DNA of 64,000 nt from Liquorilactobacillus capillatus DSM 19910. GTDB taxonomy: Bacteria; Bacillota; Bacilli; Lactobacillales; Lactobacillaceae. The translations under genes and the position numbers were made by a program. Location: positions 1 to 64,000 of the forward strand of contig NZ_AZEF01000008.1 in the NCBI RefSeq assembly GCF_001434915.1, in the 5' to 3' direction. The notes under the pieces are model-generated. The model saw only the letters and a list, made by a program, of their open reading frames with translations. It was not told the origin of the DNA and did no database searches. Positions 26,958 through 36,940 of this stretch are shown here, one piece after another (positions within the stretch are counted from its first letter, which is position 1; every line of letters starts with the position of its first letter).

Positions 26958-27557
26958 ATGCAGTATCCAGAACCAATTGCAAAACTGATTGATGGTTATA
27001 TGAAATTACCTGGAATTGGTGAAAAGACGGCTGTGCGCTTAGCTTTCTATACGATCAGTATGGACACTGATGATGTTAATGAATTTTCTCAGGCACTTGT
27101 GGCAGCTAAGAAAAACCTTCATTACTGTAGTATTTGCGGTAATATTACTGAAAGTGATCCTTGTGTTATCTGTGCTGATAAAGGTCGCGATCGTACTAAG
27201 GTAATAGTTGTAGAACAATCTAAAGATGTAATGTCATTAGAGAAAATGCGTGAATATCATGGGTTGTACCACGTTTTACATGGTGTCTTGTCACCGATGG
27301 AAGGACGTGGACCAGAGGATATTAATATTGCCAGTTTAGTGAAACGACTGCAAAAAAACCCTGATTTAACAGAGGTTATTATTGCTACAAACGCCACGCC
27401 TGAAGGTGAGGCAACGGCAATGTATATTTCACGGTTAATTAAACCAGCTAACATCAAGGTAACACGCTTAGCACACGGGTTAGCTGTAGGCAGCGATATT
27501 GAATATGCTGATGAGATGACGCTCTACAAAGCGATCGAAGGCCGTCAGGAGATTTAA
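26958..27557 (+). CDS. recR: Recombination protein RecR
   Basis: It loads RecA on gapped DNA with RecO. The 199-residue protein has an N-terminal helix-hairpin-helix ([14 protein letters not shown]), a zinc finger ([16 protein letters not shown]), a Toprim domain ([27 protein letters not shown]) and the C-terminal Walker-like segment [18 protein letters not shown] follows AGAGAGG. Confidence 0.97.
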   Translation: MQYPEPIAKLIDGYMKLPGIGEKTAVRLAFYTISMDTDDVNEFSQALVAAKKNLHYCSICGNITESDPCVICADKGRDRTKVIVVEQSKDVMSLEKMREYHGLYHVLHGVLSPMEGRGPEDINIASLVKRLQKNPDLTEVIIATNATPEGEATAMYISRLIKPANIKVTRLAHGLAVGSDIEYADEMTLYKAIEGRQEI

Positions 27558-27579
27558 ACTTGAGGAGGCGCTGACAAAA

Positions 27580-27819
27580 TTGTTTGGTCGAAATAAAGAG
27601 AAACTTAGGACAATTTACGATAGCTTTTTGTTAGAAACGATTGATAGTGCGGCAGCTGATTGGGAGAGTGCTAAACAGACCCAGCAAGCTGTGCGGGAAG
27701 TTGACGATGAACTAGTTGCTCAAACTGAACTAGCAGGCGCCAAGTATGCGTTCCTTTATTTGGAAGCTCGTAGAAGAAAAGTTAAGGGACACATCCAAGC
27801 ATCGATCATTGAGCATTGA
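27580..27819 (+). CDS. YaaL-like DUF2508 protein
   Basis: This 79-residue, highly charged, helical protein has the conserved end AKYAFLYLEARRRKVKG seen in DUF2508 (YaaL) proteins, which commonly follow recR. Function unknown. TTG start with GAGGAGG about 11 bp upstream. A terminator follows. Confidence 0.85.
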   Translation: MFGRNKEKLRTIYDSFLLETIDSAAADWESAKQTQQAVREVDDELVAQTELAGAKYAFLYLEARRRKVKGHIQASIIEH

Positions 27820-27871
27820 TTGTATGACGAATCAGTAATTTTTTATTACCACTATGATATATTAAGAAATG

Positions 27872-27919
27872 CAAGGCTGGTTGCGAAACGGATGTTTTGC
27901 TGATCGGCCTTGTATTTTT
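27872..27919 (+). terminator. Rho-independent terminator after yaaL
   Basis: CAAGGC...GTTGCGAAAC pairs with GTTTTGC...GGCCTTG, with internal bulges, and is followed by TATTTTTG. Confidence 0.65.
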
Positions 27920-27966
27920 GTAATGGATAAAGTACATGTGATATACGGAATCAGCAAGAAACTCGG

Positions 27967-27988
27967 GGTCAAAAAAGAACTTTTGACC
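27967..27988. repeat. Perfect short inverted repeat upstream of tmk
   Basis: GGTCAAAA and TTTTGACC flank a 6-bp loop, about 60 bp before the tmk start and just upstream of a TATAAT (28020-28025). There is no T-tract, so it is not a terminator. It could be an operator or a leader hairpin. Confidence 0.4.
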
Positions 27989-28047
27989 TAGCGACTGGCG
28001 TTAATAAAGTAAAATATACTATAATAAGACTAGTGAGGTTATCTAAC

Positions 28048-28701
28048 GTGAGAGGAAAGTTTGTGACATTCGAGGGGCCAGATGGATCTGGGAAGACAAG
28101 TGTATTGAAAGCAATTACCGCTTATCTTGAACAGACGCAAGCAGATTATTTAGAGACACGTGAACCGGGCGGTAATCGAATTGCTGAAGCAATTCGAAAA
28201 ATCATCTTAGACAAAGAACTAACGGAGATGGATGCACGTACTGAGGCTTTGTTGTACGCAGCTGCAAGACGCCAGCACCTAGTTGAGACTGTTTTTCCAG
28301 CTCTAAAAGCAGGTAAATTAGTGTTAAGTGACCGTTACGTCGATAGTTCAATCGTTTATCAAGGTGTAGGACGTCATATAGGAGAAGATGCCGTTGCACA
28401 AATGAATGTTTTCGCAACGGGAGGATTGATTCCAGATCTGACGTTGTACTTTGATGTTGCTCCTGCAGTAGGTTTGCAACGGATAAAAAAGTACCGTACC
28501 AACGATGAGGTAGACCGTTTAGATACAGAACCATTAGCTTTTCACGAGAGTGTTCATCAAGCATATATCAAGTTAGCTCAGCGAGAAAAAGAACGAATTA
28601 TAACGATTAATGCCAATCAACCTCTAGAGAATGTAGTTCGAGAAGCTCTTACTCAGTTAGGCAATAAACTACCGGCTTTCTTTACTAAAGATGGTTTCTA
28701 A
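28048..28701 (+). CDS. tmk: Thymidylate kinase
   Basis: It phosphorylates dTMP to dTDP. The 217-residue protein has the P-loop FEGPDGSGKTS at the N-terminus, the DR(Y/H) motif LSDRYVDSSIVYQG and a lid region. GTG 28048 with GAGG 9 bp upstream gives the usual MRGKFVTFEG start. An in-frame GTG at 28033 overlaps that site. The order tmk-darA-holB-yabA-rsmI is conserved. Confidence 0.96.
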   Translation: MRGKFVTFEGPDGSGKTSVLKAITAYLEQTQADYLETREPGGNRIAEAIRKIILDKELTEMDARTEALLYAAARRQHLVETVFPALKAGKLVLSDRYVDSSIVYQGVGRHIGEDAVAQMNVFATGGLIPDLTLYFDVAPAVGLQRIKKYRTNDEVDRLDTEPLAFHESVHQAYIKLAQREKERIITINANQPLENVVREALTQLGNKLPAFFTKDGF

Positions 28702-28715
28702 ATGGAGGAATAAAA

Positions 28716-29045
28716 ATGAAAATGATTATTGCGATTATTCAGGATAAGGATAGTAATCGGCTTAGTAATTTATTTATTGAAGCTAATATTCGTGCAACGA
28801 AGCTTTCGACAACAGGCGGTTTTTTAAAATCAGGTAACACAACTTATATGATCGGGATCGAGGATGAACGTGTGGACGAAGTCTTAGAAGCAATAAAACA
28901 CGCTTCACGCACAAGACAGCAATTTATGACCCCACCAGTTAACTTAGATGCGACGATGGATTCTACAGCATCTTACCCTGTTGAAGTTCAAGTTGGTGGA
29001 GCGACGGTTTTTGTATTACCGATCGACTCTTTTCTACAATTTTAG
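28716..29045 (+). CDS. darA: Cyclic-di-AMP receptor DarA (PstA/YaaQ)
   Basis: A 109-residue PII-like trimeric protein that binds c-di-AMP. Typical blocks are MKMIIAIIQDKDS, RATKLSTTGGFLKSGNTT and PVEVQVGGATVFVLP. Downstream partners are unknown in most species. It is encoded 14 bp after tmk and 11 bp before holB. A predicted c-di-AMP-sensitive potassium importer (KimA) is encoded further along this window. Confidence 0.93.
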   Translation: MKMIIAIIQDKDSNRLSNLFIEANIRATKLSTTGGFLKSGNTTYMIGIEDERVDEVLEAIKHASRTRQQFMTPPVNLDATMDSTASYPVEVQVGGATVFVLPIDSFLQF

Positions 29046-29056
29046 GATGGTTTAGA

Positions 29057-30049
29057 ATGAAGCAAGGAACAGCAGTTACATTACAACCTAAATTAACGCA
29101 GCACTTTGCTGACTTAATTACAAGTAAGCGTCTGGCACATGCCTATATTTTTGCAGGACCACAAGGAGTTGGCAAAAAGGAACTGGCTATCTGGATCGCG
29201 CAGGGAATATATTGTCCTAAGCAGCAAGCGGGCGTTCCCTGCCTTGAGTGTTCTGAATGTAAAAGAATTGCGGATGGAAACCAGCCGGATGTTGTTTTTA
29301 TAGCTCCAGAAGGTCTTTCGATTAAGGTTAGTCAAATTCGTTTTTTAAAAGAAGAGTTCAGTAAAAGCGGAGTTGAGAGTAATCGTAAATTCTTTATCAT
29401 TCAGGATGCAGAGAAAATGACAACAGGGGCTGCCAATAGTTTACTGAAATTTTTAGAAGAGCCTAGTGGTCAAGTAACAGCGATACTTTTAACAACAGCC
29501 GTTAATCGATTACTTCCAACGATTATTTCAAGATGTCAATTAATTGACCTTCCTGCCTTGACGAGCACTCAAATGGTTACACGGCTTGAAGAAAAAGGAC
29601 TCTCCAAAGAGAAGGCTTTAATTTTAGGAAGAATAACGGATAGTACAGCCTTAGCAGAGTCTTTAGCCCAAGATACTAATTTTGAACAGCTTTGTAAGAA
29701 TATTTGTCAGTGGTACCTCCAGATTATGCATAATGATTGGCGTTGCTTTGCAGATGTTCAGGCGAAACTTCTAACACTGCTTTCAAGTAAAAAAGATGAA
29801 CAGTTATTGTTAGATCTGCTAGTTCTTCTGACTAAGGATTTGTTGTTGCTGCGTTACTCACAGCGTAAGATTTCATTTGCAGCTTTTAATCAGGATTTTA
29901 CGAAAGCACTGCAACTATTCTCGACCCAGGAAATTCTTAAAGCAGCTGAGCTGGTGTTGGGGATAAGGAAAAGGCTAGCGGTAAATGTATCATTTCAAAA
30001 TGTTCTCGAGGCACTGACTCTAGAATTATGTCAGTGTTATCATGAATAA
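29057..30049 (+). CDS. holB: DNA polymerase III delta' subunit
   Basis: A 330-residue clamp-loader subunit. It has a P-loop-like [10 protein letters not shown], a zinc module ([16 protein letters not shown]) and the SRC sensor ([10 protein letters not shown]). It assembles with the DnaX protein encoded upstream and with HolA. ATG with GGATGG upstream. Confidence 0.95.
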   Translation: MKQGTAVTLQPKLTQHFADLITSKRLAHAYIFAGPQGVGKKELAIWIAQGIYCPKQQAGVPCLECSECKRIADGNQPDVVFIAPEGLSIKVSQIRFLKEEFSKSGVESNRKFFIIQDAEKMTTGAANSLLKFLEEPSGQVTAILLTTAVNRLLPTIISRCQLIDLPALTSTQMVTRLEEKGLSKEKALILGRITDSTALAESLAQDTNFEQLCKNICQWYLQIMHNDWRCFADVQAKLLTLLSSKKDEQLLLDLLVLLTKDLLLLRYSQRKISFAAFNQDFTKALQLFSTQEILKAAELVLGIRKRLAVNVSFQNVLEALTLELCQCYHE

Positions 30050-30063
30050 ACGAAGGTGATTTT

Positions 30064-30402
30064 TTGAATAAACGCGAGTTATACGATAGTTTTGCAGACA
30101 TGGGAACAGAAACTAAGAAAATACTTGATAAGATTGAAAAAGTGAAAACAGAAATGATGCGTGTCATTGAAAAAAATGCAGAACTTGAAATTGAGAATCA
30201 GCATTTACGTGAACACCTTGAGGAATTAGAGACACAAAAGCAAAGTGATGGACAGGGTCTATCTAAGTCAAGAAAGAATTTAGAGATGCTCTATGAAGAA
30301 GGTTTCCATGTATGTAATGTTGATAATATGTACGGAACAAGACGGATTAATGATGAACCATGTGTTTTCTGTCAAGATGTTATCTACGGGGAGAGACGAT
30401 AA
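30064..30402 (+). CDS. yabA: Replication initiation control protein YabA
   Basis: This 112-residue protein bridges DnaA and the sliding clamp to prevent over-initiation. It has an N-terminal leucine-zipper-like coiled coil (about 10-60) and a C-terminal zinc motif ([14 protein letters not shown]...CVFCQDV). TTG start with GAAGGTG upstream. The stop overlaps the rsmI start by one base. Confidence 0.94.
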   Translation: MNKRELYDSFADMGTETKKILDKIEKVKTEMMRVIEKNAELEIENQHLREHLEELETQKQSDGQGLSKSRKNLEMLYEEGFHVCNVDNMYGTRRINDEPCVFCQDVIYGERR

Positions 30403-31292
30403 TGACTATCAAAGCTATGAGCAGTTTTCATCATTCGGGAACTAAAGGTTCACTCTACCTAGTTCCGACACCAATCGGCAATCTCGCTGACATAACGTTG
30501 CGTGCGCTTGAAATTCTTAAAACAGTTGATTTAATTGCCGCAGAAGATACACGTAATACACAAAAATTACTGAACCATTTTGAGATAAAGACACCACAGA
30601 TTAGTTTTCATGAACATAATACAAAAGAAAGAATTCCGATACTTATCAATAAACTCAACAATGGTCACTCCATAGCCCAGGTGAGTGATGCTGGGATGCC
30701 CTCGATTAGTGATCCAGGCCATGAATTAGTAGTAGCTTGTATTGCGCAAGATATTGCGGTTGTTCCTTTGCCGGGTGCTAATGCGGGTCTTACAGCTTTG
30801 ATCGCGGCAGGATTAGTACCACAGCCGTTCACTTTTTACGGTTTTCTTGAACGTAAACAGTCATTAAGAGAAGCAGAACTTGAAAAATTAAAGAAACATG
30901 TCGAAACAATGATTTTTTACGAAGCACCGCATCGTTTAAAGAAAACGCTGCAAGCAATAACTAAAGTCTTTGGGGAAAAGCGAAAAATTGTTTTGTGCCG
31001 AGAACTTACTAAAAGGTATGAAGAGTTTTTACGCGGTGACTTGGCAGAGGCATTAGAATGGGCTAAGACAGAAGAGGTTCGGGGGGAGTTTTGCTTAATT
31101 GTTGAGGGAAATACAACTTTAGAAGATGAGTCTAAAGAGCAGAAATCGAACTTACCTCTTGAAGAACAAGTTAACCAATTACTTTCAAATGAGACTATGC
31201 GTGTAAACGATGCAATCAAATTAGTGGCTAAGGAAAATAAACTGAAAAAGCAACTTGTTTATAATGCTTACCATCATATAGATTCGAAATAG
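30402..31292 (+). CDS. rsmI: 16S rRNA (cytidine-1402-2'-O)-methyltransferase
   Basis: A 296-residue tetrapyrrole-methylase-fold enzyme that modifies C1402 in the 30S P site. It shows YLVPTPIGNLADITLRAL, AEDTRNTQKLL, SDAGMPSISDPG and PLPGANAGLTAL. ATG 30402 follows GGGGAGAG. The longer in-frame reading from 30360 lies inside yabA and is unlikely. Confidence 0.96.
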   Translation: MTIKAMSSFHHSGTKGSLYLVPTPIGNLADITLRALEILKTVDLIAAEDTRNTQKLLNHFEIKTPQISFHEHNTKERIPILINKLNNGHSIAQVSDAGMPSISDPGHELVVACIAQDIAVVPLPGANAGLTALIAAGLVPQPFTFYGFLERKQSLREAELEKLKKHVETMIFYEAPHRLKKTLQAITKVFGEKRKIVLCRELTKRYEEFLRGDLAEALEWAKTEEVRGEFCLIVEGNTTLEDESKEQKSNLPLEEQVNQLLSNETMRVNDAIKLVAKENKLKKQLVYNAYHHIDSK

Positions 31293-31314
31293 TCAATAAC
31301 CGGGGGATGGCTAG

Positions 31315-32058
31315 ATGTCAGGAAAAAGATATAGCGAAGAGCATAAGGTCCGCTTTTATGAGACAGACTGCACACGCAAGACAACGGTTGGTATGCTAGT
31401 AAATATTATGATGCTGGCATCGCAAGACCAGAGCAATGAATTAGGGATAACTGTCAAAAAAGTTAATGATCTAGGTTTAGGCTGGGTTGTTACGCAGCAT
31501 ATCATAACGGTTAAAAGAATGCCGCAAATTTATGAGAAAGTGATGGTTGCAACGGAGGCAGCAAGTTATAATCGCTATTTCTGTTACCGTGATTTTTGGA
31601 TTAAAAGTGAAGCAGGAGAAGAACTGGCTAAGATGCATACCGTTTTTGTTTTAATGGATCAAAATAAACGCAAAATAGCCCGTGTTTTACCAGAATTAAT
31701 TGAACCTTATGCATCTGATTACACCAAAAAGATCGAACGCTTACCAGATCCGGGGAAGATAGTTACAACTGCACAAGTAAGAAATAAAAAGTATCAAGTT
31801 CGTTTTATGGATATTGATTCTAACCAACATGTCAATAACGCACATTATTTTGATTGGATGATGGATGTGCTGCCAGCCGATTTTTTATTAACTCATTTGT
31901 TGACCAAAATGAACATTAAATACAAGCAAGAGGTTCATTATGGTGATGTAGTTGCGAGTGACGCTCAGATTAGTGGTGATGTTAAAACGGTTCACCGCAT
32001 CAAGACAGATAAAGGGTTATGTTGTACAGCCGAGTGCAGCTGGGTAAAACATAATTAA
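31315..32058 (+). CDS. Acyl-ACP thioesterase (FatA-like)
   Basis: This 247-residue double hot-dog protein is expected to release fatty acids from acyl carrier protein. The first hot-dog begins HKVRFYETDCTRKTT, and the second contains the catalytic region VRFMDIDSNQHVNNAHYFDWMMD with Asp, Asn and His. Many lactic acid bacteria encode one such protein. The chain-length preference cannot be read from sequence. ATG with GGGGATGG upstream, 22 bp after rsmI. Confidence 0.9.
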   Translation: MSGKRYSEEHKVRFYETDCTRKTTVGMLVNIMMLASQDQSNELGITVKKVNDLGLGWVVTQHIITVKRMPQIYEKVMVATEAASYNRYFCYRDFWIKSEAGEELAKMHTVFVLMDQNKRKIARVLPELIEPYASDYTKKIERLPDPGKIVTTAQVRNKKYQVRFMDIDSNQHVNNAHYFDWMMDVLPADFLLTHLLTKMNIKYKQEVHYGDVVASDAQISGDVKTVHRIKTDKGLCCTAECSWVKHN

Positions 32059-32155
32059 GAAATAAGGGATTCCAGTTGTACAAATAACAATAGTTGTAAG
32101 GATGTAGATTTGAATACCTTTGAAAAGCATGTTAGTTTTAATGAAGATGGGGCCT

Positions 32156-32193
32156 AGGTAAGACAGATGTCATACTTATGCCTTTTATTTTTT
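32156..32193 (+). terminator. Possible terminator after the thioesterase gene
   Basis: AGGTAAG pairs imperfectly with CTTATGCCT and is followed by TTTTATTTTTT. The stem is weak, but the position between two units fits. Confidence 0.4.
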
Positions 32194-32298
32194 AACCGGA
32201 GTAACATTAGAATGTTAGCATTCATTCGCATTATATTTGCCAAATGTGATAGTATTGTTGTTGGAATTTACGATTAAAGAAGTGGAGCGATAAATATA

Positions 32299-33021
32299 AT
32301 GAAAGTGTTAGCAATTGATACTTCAAATCAGCCGCTAAGTATTGCCTTGCTTGAAGACCAGCAGCTGTTAGCTACGATGACAACTAACATTCAGAAAAAC
32401 CATAGCGTAACATTGATGCCGCTAGTGGAAGAACTTTTTGAACGAGCAAACTGGCAGCCGCAAGAACTTGATCGAGTGGTTGTTGCGCAAGGACCAGGAT
32501 CATATACAGGTTTGCGGATCGGTGTAACTACCGCTAAAATGCTCGCTTATACTTTGAATAAAGAACTGGTTGGAGTTTCAAGTCTGGAAGTACTGGCAGG
32601 TGGGTTTCCAGAGACAAATAAATTGGTTGTCCCGTTATTTGATGCACGGCGGGAGAATGTTTTTGCGGGAGCTTATTATATTAAAGCAGGTAAACCTGAG
32701 CAAGTAATTGATGATCAGCATATTAGTCTTACGGGGCTTTGTGAACTATTGCAAGCATATCCACAAGTTGTTTTTATGGGAAAGGATTGCTTGCAGTTTA
32801 AGGGACAGCTGTTAGACAGGTTCAGTTCAGAGAAGATTTCATTTGCACAAAAGAACTTTGCATATCCGCAAGCTTATATACTTGGTTTGTTGGGAGAAGA
32901 AAGGAAACCCGTGAATATCGACCACTTTGTCCCGCGGTATTTGCGTTTGACACAGGCAGAAACACGGTGGCTAAAAAATCATCAGGAGACTAATCATGAA
33001 CCGTATGTTAAAAAAGTTTAG
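32299..33021 (+). CDS. tsaB: tRNA N6-threonylcarbamoyladenosine protein TsaB
   Basis: A 240-residue ASKHA-fold partner of TsaD and TsaE in t6A37 synthesis. It shows MKVLAIDTSNQPLSIALL, VAQGPGSYTGLRIGVTTAK and a C-terminal PRYLR motif. It overlaps rimI by 26 bp. ATG with GTGGAGCG upstream. Confidence 0.95.
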   Translation: MKVLAIDTSNQPLSIALLEDQQLLATMTTNIQKNHSVTLMPLVEELFERANWQPQELDRVVVAQGPGSYTGLRIGVTTAKMLAYTLNKELVGVSSLEVLAGGFPETNKLVVPLFDARRENVFAGAYYIKAGKPEQVIDDQHISLTGLCELLQAYPQVVFMGKDCLQFKGQLLDRFSSEKISFAQKNFAYPQAYILGLLGEERKPVNIDHFVPRYLRLTQAETRWLKNHQETNHEPYVKKV

Positions 33022-33577
33022 TATTTTATTAAAATCATTGTGGGCTAAAGAACCACATAAATTTGAGCCTGTCTTTAAAAACCGACATGTTTTAATAAAT
33101 AAGCAGTCTTTTTTGGTAAGCCGAGCGATAGTCCCTGATATTCCAGAACTACTTAATTTACAAAAGAAAGTTTACCCGGATGATAATTCTTGGAACCTTA
33201 GTGTATTTGAAGGGGAAATAAAGAATGAAAATAAGAACTTGTATTTGATAATGCGTTATGACGACCGACTAGTAGCTTTTATTGGAGCAATGTTTGACCA
33301 GCGACAAAAAGATGTTCATATTACTAATGTAGCTGTGTTACCAGTATTTCAAAGAAAAGGACTTGGACGATACTTAATGCAGGTCATCATGGATACAGCA
33401 GCTGCCGAAGGTTACCAATCACTTAGCTTGGAAGTCCGGTTAAGCAATAAAGCTGCCCAGACTTTATATCAATCATTAGGTTTTACAAGCTATGGCTTGA
33501 AAAAAGAATACTATGTGTCCAATCATGAAGATGCTGTTGATATGAGATATGAATTTTCAAGAAAAGGAAAAGATTAA
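32996..33577 (+). CDS. rimI: Ribosomal protein S18-alanine N-acetyltransferase (RimI-like)
   Basis: A 193-residue GNAT protein with acetyl-CoA motif [15 protein letters not shown] and NVAVLPVF before it. The segment [21 protein letters not shown] is typical of RimI. About 40 extra N-terminal residues precede the GNAT core. ATG 32996 has AGGAG 8 bp upstream inside tsaB. It lies between tsaB and tsaD, as in most Firmicutes. Whether S18 is the true substrate is not proven. Confidence 0.9.
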   Translation: MNRMLKKFSILLKSLWAKEPHKFEPVFKNRHVLINKQSFLVSRAIVPDIPELLNLQKKVYPDDNSWNLSVFEGEIKNENKNLYLIMRYDDRLVAFIGAMFDQRQKDVHITNVAVLPVFQRKGLGRYLMQVIMDTAAAEGYQSLSLEVRLSNKAAQTLYQSLGFTSYGLKKEYYVSNHEDAVDMRYEFSRKGKD

Positions 33578-33579
33578 GC

Positions 33580-34605
33580 ATGGAAAAGCAAAGAGAGTTA
33601 GTTTTAGCTTTTGAGTCAAGTTGTGATGAGACGAGTGTCGCTATTATTGAGAATGGGCACAAAATTTTAGCTAATATTATTGCAACTCAAATAAATAGCC
33701 ATAAGCGTTTTGGAGGGGTTGTACCAGAAGTTGCCAGTCGCCACCATATTGAACAAGTTGTGGGCTGTCTTGAAGATGCTTTGAATGAAGCTCAAGTTAG
33801 TTATGATGATTTAAATGCGGTGGCAGTTACATATGGGCCTGGACTTGTGGGGGCATTACTTGTAGGGGTTGCGGCAGCTAAAGCCGTGGCTTTTGCGCAC
33901 AACCTGCCTTTAGTTCCAGTTAACCATATGGCCGGCCATATTTATGCTGCGCGGTTTGTAGAACCAATTATTTTTCCAGCACTAGCATTGTTGGTATCAG
34001 GTGGGCATACAGAATTAGTCTATCTTGCCAAGCCGAATAGCTATGAGATAATCGGTGAGACACGCGATGATGCTGCTGGCGAAGCTTATGATAAGGTCGG
34101 ACGGATACTGGGAATTAATTATCCGGCTGGAAAGGAAATTGATCGGTTAGCACACCAAGGGCAAGATACTTTTAATTTTCCACGTGCAATGATCGATGAG
34201 GATAACTTTGATTTTAGTTTTAGTGGTCTTAAAAGTGCGTTTATAAATACTGTTCATCATGCTGATCAACTAGGAAAAGAGTTGAATCATGCAGATTTAG
34301 CCGCGAGTTTTCAGCAAAGTGTGGTTGATGTTTTGGCGCATAAGATGGTTAAGGCACTACGAAAATATCCAGTTAAGCAATTGATTTTAGCAGGAGGTGT
34401 GGCAGCTAATAGTGGGTTACGTGAACGAATCAAGAGTGAACTTCAGGACTTTGAAGATGTCTCACTATTAATGGCACCGGTCAAGCTTTGCGGTGACAAT
34501 GCAGCAATGATCGGAGCAGCTGGTTATATTGCGTGGAAGGCGGGAATTAGAGCAGATATGAGTTTGAATGCTGAACCAAGTTTAGAGTTTCCGTTGAAGA
34601 AATAA
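33580..34605 (+). CDS. tsaD: tRNA N6-threonylcarbamoyltransferase TsaD
   Basis: The catalytic ASKHA subunit that transfers threonylcarbamoyl to A37 of ANN-decoding tRNAs. The 341-residue protein has [14 protein letters not shown], the metal site [20 protein letters not shown] and [12 protein letters not shown]. It starts 2 bp after rimI. A terminator follows. Confidence 0.97.
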   Translation: MEKQRELVLAFESSCDETSVAIIENGHKILANIIATQINSHKRFGGVVPEVASRHHIEQVVGCLEDALNEAQVSYDDLNAVAVTYGPGLVGALLVGVAAAKAVAFAHNLPLVPVNHMAGHIYAARFVEPIIFPALALLVSGGHTELVYLAKPNSYEIIGETRDDAAGEAYDKVGRILGINYPAGKEIDRLAHQGQDTFNFPRAMIDEDNFDFSFSGLKSAFINTVHHADQLGKELNHADLAASFQQSVVDVLAHKMVKALRKYPVKQLILAGGVAANSGLRERIKSELQDFEDVSLLMAPVKLCGDNAAMIGAAGYIAWKAGIRADMSLNAEPSLEFPLKK

Positions 34606-34657
34606 TTATGCACCAAATGTATCTAGGTGTAGATCTGAGGTTTATAACATAAAAGTA

Positions 34658-34702
34658 AAAGCGTATTAAAGCAAATGAATTCTTGCCTTAGTACGCTTTT
34701 TT
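34658..34702 (+). terminator. Rho-independent terminator after tsaD
   Basis: AAAGCGTATTAAAGCAA pairs with TTGCCTTAGTACGCTTT (two wobbles) and ends in a T-tract. Confidence 0.8.
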
Positions 34703-34764
34703 GGGGGGCTAAACTTATGTCATGTACCTGGGTTTTATGCATATTCCATTAAGTACAGAATTTA

Positions 34765-36711
34765 TTAGGATTGTTTTTCTTCTAGTTCCATACTTTTTTC
34801 TTCCCAGAGTTGTTCAAACTGTTCAAGCTGTGTGGTACAAGTACTTAATTGTACCTGTAATTGCTGCATTTTAGTCGCATCGGAGAAGGTTTCTGGTAAT
34901 GACATCTCAGTTTCAAGGGTTACTTTTTTGTGGGTCAACTGTTCAATTTCATTTTCCACCTTAGTAATCTCACGTTTTAACTTGCGGACGCGTTTTTGAG
35001 CGGCCTTGCTATCTTTATAATTACTTTTAGCAAGCGAAATAGTTGGTTTAACCCCAACTTCATCTGTGTTTTTAGCTTCATTGGCGATCAACTCCTGTTC
35101 TTCCTTTTTATCAAGGTAATAGTCATAGTCACCTAAAAATAACTTGCTGCCATGAGGCGAGAGCTCTAAGACACTAGTGGTAATTTTGTTGATAAAATAG
35201 CGATCATGTGAGACGAATAGGACGGTCCCACTGAAGTTAAGAAGAGCATCTTCTAGAACTTCCTTACTGTCAATATCTAGATGGTTGGTAGGTTCATCAA
35301 AAATAAGAAAGTTATGTTTATTCATAGCTAATTTAGTCAGTAATAAGCGAGCTTTTTCACCACCAGAAAGATTATGAACCATTTTTTTAACATCATCTCC
35401 AGAGAAAAGAAAGCTGCCTAAAATAGACCGAATATCTTTTTCAGGCATAAGAGGGTGATCATCCCAAATCTCGTTTAGAACCGTTTTAGTAGCGTGAATG
35501 TTTTTTAGCTCTTGGTCGTAATAGCCAACATCAACATTTGTTCCTAAACGACTGCTACCCTTAATAAAGGGGATCTTTCCCAAGATACTTTTGAGTAAGG
35601 TTGACTTGCCGATGCCATTTGGACCAACAATAGCCATAATATTGTGTTTGCGGAGATCAAGATTGATCGGGTTAGAAATAATTGTATTATCATAACCAAT
35701 GGCGGCATCTTTTACTTCTAGAACGATATTACCGCTCTCTTGATTAACTTTAAATTGAAAGTGCGGTCCTTGTTCTTTTCCCTTGGGTCGCCCAAGCCGT
35801 TCAATTTTTTCAAGTTGCTTGCGCTTACTTTGAGCACGTTTAGTTGTAGAAGCTCGAGCTAAGTTACGATTAACGAAATCTTCCATTTTACTGATTTCAG
35901 CTTGTTGTTTTTCATAATTTTTCCACTGGAGTCGCAAACGATCGTTTTTTTCATGGATATAATCTGAATAGTTCCCATGATAAGACTGGATTGAATGCTG
36001 GGTTAATTCATAAACAGTAGTAGCGATTTTGTCTAAAAAGTAACGATCATGCGATACAAGTAATAATGCGCCGCTGTACGACTGCAGATATCCTTCAAGC
36101 CAACTTAATGTTTCAATATCTAGATGGTTAGTCGGTTCATCAAGAATCAAAAGATCACGTTTTTCGAGAAGTAGTTTGGCTAACGCTAAGCGTGTTTTTT
36201 GCCCACCAGATAGTGAAGCAATCTTTTTAGAATAATCTTTCTCAAAAAAATGAAAGCCATGTAAAACAGAGCGAATTTCGGATTCATAACCGTAACCATT
36301 TTGTTCTTTAAAATTATGTTGTATTTGATCATACTGATCAAGCAAATTAGCGTATTGTTGTTGACTTTTAGTTTCCGCAGCTTCTGCGATAGCTTGTTCT
36401 AACTGATGTATCTGCCGTTCAGTTTTTTGTAGTTCTGCAAAAACGGTTAACATTTCTGCATAGATCGTATTATTTGATTCAAGACCAGTATCTTGTGCAA
36501 GGTAACCGATTGTAAGGTTTTTCTTTTTTACAATAGTCCCTTCATCAAGTTTTTGCTGATCAATGATCATTTTGATAAGTGTCGACTTTCCTGCACCGTT
36601 ACGTCCAACGAGGGCGATACGAGCTTTTTCCTGAATAGTAAGATTTACCTTTTTGAAAAGGACATCTGCTCCAAAATAGCGGGCAGCTTGTTGAACTTCA
36701 AGTAAAATCAT
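34765..36711 (-). CDS. ABC-F ribosome-associated ATPase (YdiF/Uup type)
   Basis: A 648-residue protein with two ABC domains in one chain and no transmembrane segment. Walker A motifs are GRNGAGKST and GPNGIGKST, signatures LSGGQ and LSGGE, and Walker B LILDEPTNHLDIE and LIFDEPTNHLDID. A P-site tRNA interaction linker and a Glu/Lys-rich C-terminal coiled coil are present. ABC-F proteins act on stalled ribosomes or give antibiotic protection. The position between tsaD and rex matches B. subtilis ydiF, so a housekeeping role is more likely than resistance. ATG start. Confidence 0.9.
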   Translation of the reverse strand: MILLEVQQAARYFGADVLFKKVNLTIQEKARIALVGRNGAGKSTLIKMIIDQQKLDEGTIVKKKNLTIGYLAQDTGLESNNTIYAEMLTVFAELQKTERQIHQLEQAIAEAAETKSQQQYANLLDQYDQIQHNFKEQNGYGYESEIRSVLHGFHFFEKDYSKKIASLSGGQKTRLALAKLLLEKRDLLILDEPTNHLDIETLSWLEGYLQSYSGALLLVSHDRYFLDKIATTVYELTQHSIQSYHGNYSDYIHEKNDRLRLQWKNYEKQQAEISKMEDFVNRNLARASTTKRAQSKRKQLEKIERLGRPKGKEQGPHFQFKVNQESGNIVLEVKDAAIGYDNTIISNPINLDLRKHNIMAIVGPNGIGKSTLLKSILGKIPFIKGSSRLGTNVDVGYYDQELKNIHATKTVLNEIWDDHPLMPEKDIRSILGSFLFSGDDVKKMVHNLSGGEKARLLLTKLAMNKHNFLIFDEPTNHLDIDSKEVLEDALLNFSGTVLFVSHDRYFINKITTSVLELSPHGSKLFLGDYDYYLDKKEEQELIANEAKNTDEVGVKPTISLAKSNYKDSKAAQKRVRKLKREITKVENEIEQLTHKKVTLETEMSLPETFSDATKMQQLQVQLSTCTTQLEQFEQLWEEKSMELEEKQS

Positions 36712-36891
36712 ATTTACACTTCCTAATTGAATAACATGTAGTTATAATAAGTTTTTTAAGAATTGAAAGACAAAATAGGTAACTTATTGCATACACACTT
36801 TTTTTAGTGTAGCATAACTATGTTGAAAAAGTGGTGTACGACTCTGTTTAGCGAAAGAGATATGATATTTGTTCTCAGGTCTCAGAGTCTA

Positions 36892-36900
36892 TGTTACAAT
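36892..36900 (+). promoter_or_regulatory. Extended -10 promoter of rex
   Basis: TGT-TACAAT lies 41 bp before the rex start, with no recognisable -35. Confidence 0.5.
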
Positions 36901-36940
36901 GATAACAAGTTTGACTTTAATTTGGAAAGGAGGAATTATT

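Noticed and set aside
34765-36711. ABC-F gene as an antibiotic-resistance determinant
   Set aside because: The position between tsaD and rex is the conserved housekeeping YdiF location. Nothing suggests transfer or a resistance-type cluster.
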